Below are positions 1 to 5,397 of a stretch of 5,397 nucleotides of DNA, in pieces. The translations under genes and the position numbers were made by a program. Origin of the DNA: Prevotella sp. GTDB taxonomy: Bacteria > Bacteroidota > Bacteroidia > Bacteroidales > Bacteroidaceae. Below the pieces are notes generated by a model. That model was not told the origin of the DNA. It did no database searches and saw only the letters and a program-made list of their open reading frames with translations. The first letter of the stretch is position 1; every line of letters begins with the position of its first letter. The stretch is from positions 1 through 5,397 of the forward strand of contig JAEENF010000105.1 in the NCBI GenBank assembly GCA_016283605.1, in the 5' to 3' direction.

Positions 1-3000
1 AGGGCATTCATCTTATTGATGGCCGAGGAGATACGTTCCTGCATGAGGTTGTCATCGAAGAAATCCACCAAACGTTCTTTCTGTTCCGTCTCACGGTCTG
101 CATCCATCACCCACGGCGTCTCGTTGAGGATAAGGTCCTTCAGTTCCTGGTCCTTCTCGAGAGCACTCATCAGGGAGTTCTTTTCAGTTTCCTCCTGCCA
201 GAGCTTAAAGACTGTCTTCACCTTCGGGTTCTGGTCGACAATGAACTTTCCGATACTGTTGGCATAGAAAGAGACGGTCTGAGAGATGATATCATCCTCT
301 CTGGGCTTACCCATGGCCGGCAGGGCCTGAACCATCAGCCAGGCTGGGTTGTTGGTATATTCGATGGTCAGTTTCTTATCCTTCACCGGTTGTTTGTCAG
401 TCCCTGGGAAGAGCGTTGTCAGATCGACAGTCATCGTACCTGGCTCTATCTGGGTAAAAGGACGAGTCACCGTCACCCGTTCTGTGGACGGGAGGATGGG
501 GAGGTAGTGTTGTTCACCATCGGAAGCCCCTTCACAGGATGCGATCACCTGGCAAATTAATAATTGACAATTGACAATTGACAATTGACAGTTGAGTGGG
601 AAGGAGACGGAGGTGGTGCCATCGACATCTACAGCGAAGTCCTGCTGCTGTTCGAAGACAATCTGTTCCGTCATCGGATCCTTCAGTCGGAGTAGGGCCT
701 TACCCTTCAACGCCTTTTCTCCTGTATTGAAGATCTTCGCTGCAATCACAGCCTCATCACCTTCACGAATGAATCTGGGCACATTGGGTTGTACCATCAA
801 GTCTTTCTTGGCCACAGCCTCACCATCGAGCAGACCATAGCACAAGTCCTGCGTATGGGCCAATCCCATGAAGCGCCAGGTGGTCAGGCTCTCCGGCAAC
901 GTGAACTTCAAAGCCACAGCACCCGAAGCATCGGTAGTCAGCTGGGGATAGAAGAAAGCGGTCTCGTTGAGGTTCTCACGGACCTGTACCTGATCCATCT
1001 GCAGCGCCTCGGATTCATCGTCTGACTTTAGTGAAGGCAACCCATTAGCCAAGACCTTTTTCTGGTCGACAACATCCAATCCTGTCATCCGGCCCTGTGG
1101 CGTTTCATCGACATCGGAAAGCGCATTGCCTGATGACCTTACGGTCGCCATCATCGGAGCTGCCTCTTCCAGCACCATCATGTCTGCATTGCCCTTGCCC
1201 CTGAGACGTATACCCCGCATCAGCCTCCGACCAGAATACCAAGGCGTAGGATAGATCTCATGGTCGAACTGACTGAAGTGGAGTTCGCTATAGCCATAGT
1301 TCTTCAGGTTCGCATAACCCTGTGTCTGGAGGACCCATCTGTAGGTGGACTCCCATCCAGCATTCGGCAACCACTGGTACGTTCTGGGATAGAGGCCCCA
1401 GCTGTATGGCGTCAACTGATCGAGACTCTTGTCATACAACGTCGCCATCACCATCGCATCCACAGGTTTACCGTCCTTGGTCACCGTGAGTGTCCACTCT
1501 TCCTCCTGGCCTGGTGTCAGTCTGTCGCGGAAGGTGTTCCACTGCAGCTTCAGTTTCTTGTCGGGCAGGGGTCTGTAGAACTGTTGCTGGTGGAAATAGC
1601 ACTTCCCGTCCTTCACCCAGGCATAGTGCACCTGAATACCGTCACCCCATTCCTCCTGGTAGTGGAACTTGCGGTTGATGAGGGCATTCGACTTATTGAC
1701 GAAGCCCTGCTCCACGACCTTGCGTCCTGAGAAGATGCTATAGACGATATACATATCCTTGGCCGAAGAGCCCACCTGCAACGTGATCGGTGTCCCATCG
1801 TTGGGGAACAGGATGTCAGAGTAATAGAACCAGTCATCCGTCTCTTTGGCAGGTACCTTGTCCTCGAGCGAGAAGACCGTGAAATCGCGTTTGAGGGTAT
1901 CGTTGTTACAGATCGCCTCGAGGTGGTGCAAGCCTGACTTCAAGTGGAGCGTTGACAGGGAACAGGGGACATTGGTCTGGATGGTCTGCCACTTCCCCTC
2001 GTCGAGTCTGTATTTCACCTGGGCATCGATATCCTGTCCTGCGGCATTACGCAGATGGAACGTTATCCTGGGATCCTTCTCCAACAGCATCTGTTCCAGA
2101 AGGTCCACACTCAGGGCCGTCTTTCGGTTACCCAGCGGCAAGGAATACTGTCCCGGGTGAGTCTCACCAGCCCCATCCGTCACATCAGCAGTAACCACGA
2201 AGTTATAGAACATCGGATAGTCCGTCTTCGGCAGTGTCAGGGGCACATCCACAGAGAACGTACCGTCAGACTCCGTGATGGTCTCACCCGTCGCGATCTC
2301 CACATCCTCTGACCCTGTGCCAAAGAAGCCCCCATTCCAGTATCTCCAGTAGGAGAACCACCAGTAAGCTGTGCGTCTCACCACACGATATTTCACTTTA
2401 GCCTCCTGAACCGGTACACCGGCATAACTCCTGGCCGTACCTTTCACCGTGACTGTATCACCCTCCTGATAGTCCTCTTTGTAGGGCGTGAAGTTCACCT
2501 CAAAGGTAGGACGTTTATATTCCTCTACCCTGAAATAGTGGCGTTGACTGTTGGCATGGATACAGAACTGACCCGTCAGTCCTGAAGCAGGCAACGTGAA
2601 GTCTGCGGCACAGACACCATACTGGTCGGTAGTCACCTGTTGTTCCTTGACCACCTTGTTATTGGCATCTCTCAGGATCATGTTGACACTCGCATTCGCC
2701 ACCGCCTTATGTTCAAAACCGTTATACACGTCATAGACCATCGCAGAAGCGCGAACCGTCTGTCCCGGTCGATAGATGGCCCTGTCGGTATAGATCACCG
2801 TCTCACGCGACTCCCTGCGGCCATTGTCATTATAGTTGTAGCGTCCATAGAGACTCTGTTCCGGACAGGCCTTATCCTTATCCGTATAGGCAAAGACCTC
2901 CACCCTCCGGCTCTCAGCCTTGAAGAAACACTGACCTTTCTCGTCTGTGGTCAGCTGATGGGTCTTCTCATTCTTCAACCCCGAATTCTCACGGATCTGC

Positions 3001-4304
3001 ACCTTCGCCTTGGCGATAGGTTGACCTGTAGAAGCCTTCACCACCACATAACGCATCGTCTCGTCGGGCTGTGCCTCTGACATCACGAACACGTCTGTCA
3101 CAAAATAGAGCCGACGGGTAACCTGTGTACTGGGCTGTGAGGAGAACTCCAGCATATACACCCCTACAGGCAGACCCTCGATGACCAGAGAGTCATCGAA
3201 GACCTCATAGGGTTGATGCCCAGAGAACTGACGTGTCGTCTCATAGACCACCTGACCCAACAGGGGTTTGATCTTCTTGTAGTCGTACTCATAATCGGGA
3301 TTGAGGTCCAGGGTACCATCCGCTTTCACGGCATAGACCTTCATCGTCAGACCCGTGATATTCCGCAGAAACATCAACGGCATCTGCTGGGTCTTCATCG
3401 GTGTGATGATCCGGTAGTTCTGATCACTTCCCACCGTATACTGCGACCTGACCAGAGCCGCCTCACTGTTTTTGAGGATGTTCATCCTAGGCCAACTGCC
3501 CCATCTGTCGAGGGCCTGATGGATATAGTTGATCTTTTCTTCAGCCGTGAAGGCATCATGCGTCCGATCCATTGTCAGATAGCGCTCTATCGCAATCTCT
3601 CCGGCTACAGGCAGGTCGCCATACACCTCCAGCAACGAGTCGAGTTTCGGACGGAGGATATCATCTCCCTGAGAGACCACATCATTATAAACGGCCTTCA
3701 GCGCCATCAGACAGGCTGCAGAACGATTACCCACCTTCGCATAGTAATCGTGGAGCGTATGATAGTCACCCAGTTCCAGACCCACGACACTCAACAGGTC
3801 ATGACCAAACACCTTGCTGTCTGAACCTGTCTCGACAAAGGGTTTGTAGTCATCCTCCTTCACCTGAGCCAGGCGGTCACAGCGTTCTGGGGTGAGGATG
3901 GGTTTATCGGGACTCTGAGGCTTCTCTCCCTCTTCATCCTCTTCCGAAAGACGCGGATTATCCTGCCACACACGCCAGAGAACGGTCTGATAGACCACCT
4001 TCAGCACAGGGTCCTGGGTGGCATCGCATCGCTGTTGGATGCGTTCCACAGCAGGCTTGATACTATCTGGAGCGATACTCTGCATCACCTGACAGGCGTT
4101 CAGTTCTGCCTTCAACAGCTGTCCGTACACCTTCTCCTTCGTGGCCTTCTGCACAATCTTCTGCAGGGTCTCGTATTGCGACTTGGGGAGATCCTTCTTT
4201 TCTGCCTCCTCAGCCTTCTTCCAGAGTGAACTATAGGTCTGTCCAAACAACATCATGGGCATCATCAAACATGCGATGATCGCGATAATAACACTTTTCT
4301 TCAT
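1..4304 (-). CDS. Exported alpha-2-macroglobulin family protein (MG2/A2M domains, thioester-less), 3' end outside window
   Basis: The minus frame is open without a stop from ATG (4302-4304) to the left edge: 1434 codons plus two bases. Homologues in Bacteroidota, as I recall them, are about 1800-2000 residues, so the C-terminus is missing. Residues 1-21 look like a Sec signal peptide ending LFG|Q. A helical, Lys/Glu-rich N-terminal region follows (start YSSLWKKAEEAEKKDLPKS). A beta-sandwich resembling a carboxypeptidase-regulatory or MG domain lies at about 419-475. The MG2 hallmark TDRAIYRPGQT is at 506-516. An aromatic MG segment (YWWFSYWRYW) lies at 647-656, and a Met/acid-rich, probably flexible linker at about 1038-1109. 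The A2M core motif NETAFFYPQL starts at 1113. Where thioester members have C-x-E-Q before the YANS segment, this protein has I-I-S-Q (1339-1342), so covalent protease trapping is unlikely. By family it should act outside the cytoplasm, in the periplasm or at the cell surface, perhaps as a protease-binding or envelope protein; the exact role is unknown. A heptamer repeat is embedded at residues 1238-1251. The start is supported by the signal peptide and the upstream -7 box. Family assignment is strong, function weak. Confidence 0.93.
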   Translation of the reverse strand, partial: MKKSVIIAIIACLMMPMMLFGQTYSSLWKKAEEAEKKDLPKSQYETLQKIVQKATKEKVYGQLLKAELNACQVMQSIAPDSIKPAVERIQQRCDATQDPVLKVVYQTVLWRVWQDNPRLSEEDEEGEKPQSPDKPILTPERCDRLAQVKEDDYKPFVETGSDSKVFGHDLLSVVGLELGDYHTLHDYYAKVGNRSAACLMALKAVYNDVVSQGDDILRPKLDSLLEVYGDLPVAGEIAIERYLTMDRTHDAFTAEEKINYIHQALDRWGSWPRMNILKNSEAALVRSQYTVGSDQNYRIITPMKTQQMPLMFLRNITGLTMKVYAVKADGTLDLNPDYEYDYKKIKPLLGQVVYETTRQFSGHQPYEVFDDSLVIEGLPVGVYMLEFSSQPSTQVTRRLYFVTDVFVMSEAQPDETMRYVVVKASTGQPIAKAKVQIRENSGLKNEKTHQLTTDEKGQCFFKAESRRVEVFAYTDKDKACPEQSLYGRYNYNDNGRRESRETVIYTDRAIYRPGQTVRASAMVYDVYNGFEHKAVANASVNMILRDANNKVVKEQQVTTDQYGVCAADFTLPASGLTGQFCIHANSQRHYFRVEEYKRPTFEVNFTPYKEDYQEGDTVTVKGTARSYAGVPVQEAKVKYRVVRRTAYWWFSYWRYWNGGFFGTGSEDVEIATGETITESDGTFSVDVPLTLPKTDYPMFYNFVVTADVTDGAGETHPGQYSLPLGNRKTALSVDLLEQMLLEKDPRITFHLRNAAGQDIDAQVKYRLDEGKWQTIQTNVPCSLSTLHLKSGLHHLEAICNNDTLKRDFTVFSLEDKVPAKETDDWFYYSDILFPNDGTPITLQVGSSAKDMYIVYSIFSGRKVVEQGFVNKSNALINRKFHYQEEWGDGIQVHYAWVKDGKCYFHQQQFYRPLPDKKLKLQWNTFRDRLTPGQEEEWTLTVTKDGKPVDAMVMATLYDKSLDQLTPYSWGLYPRTYQWLPNAGWESTYRWVLQTQGYANLKNYGYSELHFSQFDHEIYPTPWYSGRRLMRGIRLRGKGNADMMVLEEAAPMMATVRSSGNALSDVDETPQGRMTGLDVVDQKKVLANGLPSLKSDDESEALQMDQVQVRENLNETAFFYPQLTTDASGAVALKFTLPESLTTWRFMGLAHTQDLCYGLLDGEAVAKKDLMVQPNVPRFIREGDEAVIAAKIFNTGEKALKGKALLRLKDPMTEQIVFEQQQDFAVDVDGTTSVSFPLNCQLSIVNCQLLICQVIASCEGASDGEQHYLPILPSTERVTVTRPFTQIEPGTMTVDLTTLFPGTDKQPVKDKKLTIEYTNNPAWLMVQALPAMGKPREDDIISQTVSFYANSIGKFIVDQNPKVKTVFKLWQEETEKNSLMSALEKDQELKDLILNETPWVMDADRETEQKERLVDFFDDNLMQERISSAINKMNA
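555..596. repeat. Heptanucleotide tandem repeat (AATTGAC)n, in frame inside the macroglobulin gene
   Basis: On the plus strand there are four perfect AATTGAC units (562-568, 569-575, 576-582, 583-589). They are flanked by a degenerate unit on each side: aattaat (555-561) and agttgag (590-596), giving 42 bp or six units. On the coding (minus) strand the array is read as LNCQLSIVNCQLLI, residues 1237-1250. Because 7 and 3 share no factor, a perfect array encodes the same cyclic heptapeptide CQLSIVN in all three minus frames without a stop, while the plus strand meets TGA. The base composition contrasts with the surrounding roughly 50% GC coding DNA. The flanking sequence encodes ordinary A2M-type beta-strand residues (SVSFPL before, CQVIAS and SDGEQHYLPIL after), so the array sits in or replaces a strand-turn-strand segment. 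It may be a slippage-prone microsatellite or a captured copy of a dispersed repeat. Confidence 0.95.
4242..4304 (-). other. Predicted Sec signal peptide of the macroglobulin-like protein
   Basis: The first 21 residues have a Lys-Lys n-region, a long hydrophobic stretch (VIIAIIACLMMPMMLF) and a small residue before Gln (FG|QT), which fits cleavage by signal peptidase I after Gly21. A loose lipobox (I9-I10-A11-C12) is also present. The hydrophobic run continues well past that Cys and leaves only about eight hydrophobic residues before it, so lipoprotein processing seems less likely. Either way the protein would be exported. The exact cleavage site is inferred. Confidence 0.75.
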
Positions 4305-4328
4305 CGGCTGACCGTTTATTTAACCATG

Positions 4329-4336
4329 CAAAGGTA
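4329..4336 (-). promoter_or_regulatory. Bacteroidota -7 promoter element for the macroglobulin-like gene
   Basis: On the minus strand this reads TACCTTTG, a full match to the TAnnTTTG -7 consensus of the Bacteroidota primary sigma factor. It ends 24 bases before the ATG at 4304, which would give a leader of roughly 15-20 nt. No good TTTG -33 element is seen at the usual 19-21 bp spacing (only a T-rich stretch closer in), so the promoter may be weak or depend on an activator. The leader is A-rich with no clear Shine-Dalgarno sequence, as is common in this phylum. Confidence 0.6.
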
Positions 4337-4376
4337 ATGAAATATTTCCGAAAACATTTGGAATTTATGAAATATT
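4337..4376. repeat. Pair of ATGAAATATT direct repeats upstream of the macroglobulin promoter
   Basis: The 10-mer ATGAAATATT occurs at 4337-4346 and again at 4367-4376, exactly 30 bp apart or close to three helical turns. A related inverted copy (aatttcat, complement ATGAAATT) lies at 4388-4395. The first copy abuts the minus-strand -7 box and falls in its spacer; the second lies further upstream. This arrangement would suit a regulator binding one face of the helix, but the DNA is very AT-rich and chance recurrence is plausible. No regulator is identified. Confidence 0.3.
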
Positions 4377-4416
4377 ATATTATCTTGAATTTCATTCGAA
4401 GATAGACAGCACCTCG

Positions 4417-4444
4417 AAAATAAAAATAAATCGAATTTTATTTT
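4417..4444. repeat. Perfect 9-bp AT-only inverted repeat overlapping the ligase promoter
   Basis: AAAATAAAA (4417-4425) and TTTTATTTT (4436-4444) are exact reverse complements around a 10-base centre. The right arm overlaps the -33 TTTG of the plus-strand promoter, so a protein bound there could compete with RNA polymerase. It lacks GC pairs, so it would be a poor intrinsic terminator, and it sits between divergent starts where no terminator is expected. AT-rich composition alone makes such pairs more likely. Confidence 0.35.
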
Positions 4445-4472
4445 GTATTTTGCTCGCTTTTAGCTATCTTTG
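4442..4472 (+). promoter_or_regulatory. Bacteroidota-type promoter for the acyl-CoA ligase gene
   Basis: A TTTG -33 element (4442-4445) is followed after 19 bp by TATCTTTG (4465-4472), a full match to TAnnTTTG. The spacing agrees with the known Bacteroidota optimum. The -7 element ends only eight bases before the ATG at 4481, so transcription would begin at about 4477-4481, leaving a leader of a few bases or none. There is no room for a ribosome binding site. A second TTTG at 4449-4452 is too close to serve as the -33 box. Confidence 0.75.
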
Positions 4473-4480
4473 CAACCAAT

Positions 4481-5397
4481 ATGATTAACCAACAACTATT
4501 AAAGCCTGAGAGCATCGTTGTGATCGGTGGCTCCAACAACGTACATAAGCCTGGTGGCTCTATCGTACGCAACCTGATTAGTGGTGGTTACAGTGGCACC
4601 CTGCGCATTGTCAACCCCAAGGAAGAAGAAGTGCAGGGTATCAAAGCCTTCCATGATGTCAAGGAACTCCCAGACACCGACCTGGCCATCCTCGTGGTAG
4701 CCGCGAAGTACTGTCCTGACTATGTGGAATTCATGGCTAAGGAGAAACAGACGCGCGCGTTCATTATCATATCCGCAGGCTTTGGCGAGGAGACCAAGGC
4801 CGGTGCAGAACTGGAACAACGTATCCTGGACAGCTGTGAACAGTATGGTGCTGCGCTGATCGGTCCTAACTGCATCGGACTGCTGACCCGTCACCATCAC
4901 AGCGTCTTCACCCTACCCATCCCCCACCTGAATCCGCAGGGTGTCGACTTCATCTCCGGCTCTGGTGCCACAGCGGTGTTCATCCTTGAGAGTGCCGTTA
5001 TCAAGGGACTGCAGTTTAATTCCGTATGGAGCATTGGCAACGGCAAACAGATTGGCATCGAGGATGTACTGCAGTATATGGATGAGCACTTCAACCCTGA
5101 GACAGACTCAAAAGTGAAGCTGCTCTATATCGAGAACATCTCCAATCCCGACAAGTTGCTCTTCCACGCCAGCAGTCTGATCCGTAAGGGTTGTCGCATT
5201 GCAGCTATCAAGGCAGGCAGTTCTGAGAGTGGTTCCCGTGCTGCCTCCTCGCACACTGGAGCCATCGCCTCTTCCGACTCTGCCGTAGAGGCGCTGTTCC
5301 GTAAGGCTGGCATTGTGAGATGTTTCTCACGCGAAGAACTCACCACCGTGGGTTGTATCTTCACCCTACCCCCGCTGAAGGGACGGAATTTCGCTAT
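4481..5397 (+). CDS. ADP-forming acyl-CoA (acetate-CoA) ligase, N-terminal half; 3' end outside window
   Basis: The frame is open from ATG 4481 to the right edge (305 codons plus two bases). The family interconverts acyl-CoA + ADP + phosphate and free acid + CoA + ATP in the cytoplasm, and can conserve energy as ATP while releasing acetate or other acids. Residues 8-130 form a CoA-binding Rossmann domain: KPESIVVIGGSNN near the start, then KPGG, IVNPK, and IGPNCIG at 127-133. From about 150 a succinyl-CoA-ligase-like domain follows, with DFISGSGAT (156-164) where many relatives have SQSG, and SIGN at 184-187. SSHTGA (256-261) carries His258, the expected phosphohistidine. FSREELTTV (282-290) begins the linker to the next domain. 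Full fused enzymes are about 680-700 residues; the ATP-grasp part lies beyond the window, or could be a separate gene. The next in-frame Met is residue 85, inside the Rossmann domain, so 4481 is the real start despite the missing Shine-Dalgarno. The substrate cannot be told from this half, and some relatives are protein acyltransferases (Pat-like). Confidence 0.92.
   Translation, partial: MINQQLLKPESIVVIGGSNNVHKPGGSIVRNLISGGYSGTLRIVNPKEEEVQGIKAFHDVKELPDTDLAILVVAAKYCPDYVEFMAKEKQTRAFIIISAGFGEETKAGAELEQRILDSCEQYGAALIGPNCIGLLTRHHHSVFTLPIPHLNPQGVDFISGSGATAVFILESAVIKGLQFNSVWSIGNGKQIGIEDVLQYMDEHFNPETDSKVKLLYIENISNPDKLLFHASSLIRKGCRIAAIKAGSSESGSRAASSHTGAIASSDSAVEALFRKAGIVRCFSREELTTVGCIFTLPPLKGRNFA

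Noticed and set aside
1..28. Similarity between 1-28 and 1681-1708 (AGGGCATTC..CTTATTGA in both)
   Set aside because: Both encode an NKxNAL peptide in the same frame of one protein, but flanking residues differ and the match is too short. Chance is the simpler explanation.
564..590. Four TTGACA hexamers on the plus strand, resembling sigma70 -35 boxes
   Set aside because: They are a by-product of the heptamer repeat inside a coding region. Bacteroidota promoters use TTTG/TAnnTTTG instead, and no suitable -7 element or plus-strand gene follows.
1260..1730. 156-codon plus-strand open frame, with others at 2640-3080 and 1846-2160
   Set aside because: These are shadows of the minus-strand gene, whose frame is continuous and carries recognisable motifs on both sides.
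3213..3824. 203-codon open frame on the plus strand
   Set aside because: It is antisense to the macroglobulin gene, rich in His/Arg/Leu/Ile as expected from the complement of its codons, and has no family resemblance or promoter.
4269..4304. Lipobox at Cys12 of the macroglobulin-like protein
   Set aside because: The hydrophobic stretch before Cys12 is very short and continues beyond it, so ordinary signal peptidase I processing after Gly21 fits better. It is not excluded.
4417..4444. Inverted repeat read as an intrinsic terminator
   Set aside because: The stem has no GC pairs and it lies between two divergent starts, where nothing needs terminating.
4499..4900. 133-codon minus-strand open frame, with others at 4897-5094 and 5125-5364
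   Set aside because: They lie antisense to the acyl-CoA ligase, whose plus frame is open throughout and carries the CoA-binding and SHTGA motifs.

Overview
The window looks like chromosomal DNA from a Bacteroidota bacterium, most likely of the Prevotella/Bacteroides type. Both genes read closest to Bacteroidales families. Both start sites lie behind the TAnnTTTG -7 element typical of this phylum, and neither has a clear Shine-Dalgarno sequence. Coding DNA is of roughly even base composition, while the gap between the genes is strongly AT-rich. The genus is an inference from style and not from a marker gene.

Layout: positions 1-4304 are the 5' three-quarters or so of one very large minus-strand gene that runs off the left edge. 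It encodes an exported alpha-2-macroglobulin-like protein (MG2 and A2M domains, 1434 residues visible). Positions 4305-4480 are a 176-bp divergent intergenic region with a promoter for each gene and some small AT-rich repeats. From 4481 to the right edge is the N-terminal half (305 residues) of an ADP-forming acyl-CoA (acetate-CoA) ligase on the plus strand. The two genes are transcribed away from each other and have no obvious functional link. The other long open frames in the window lie antisense to or out of frame with these genes and are shadows.

The feature that most deserves attention is a heptanucleotide tandem repeat at 555-596 inside the macroglobulin gene: four perfect AATTGAC units with a degenerate unit at each end. 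It is translated in frame on the minus strand as a Cys/Gln/Leu/Ile/Val-rich segment at a beta-strand of the A2M region. Seven is not a multiple of three, so gain or loss of one or two units would shift the frame into a stop within about 35 bp. The repeat could therefore act as an on/off switch, or be a domesticated repeat. The protein also lacks the C-x-E-Q thioester at the expected place. The ligase promoter sits so close to its ATG that the transcript is probably leaderless or nearly so. No RNA gene, CRISPR array or insertion sequence was seen.
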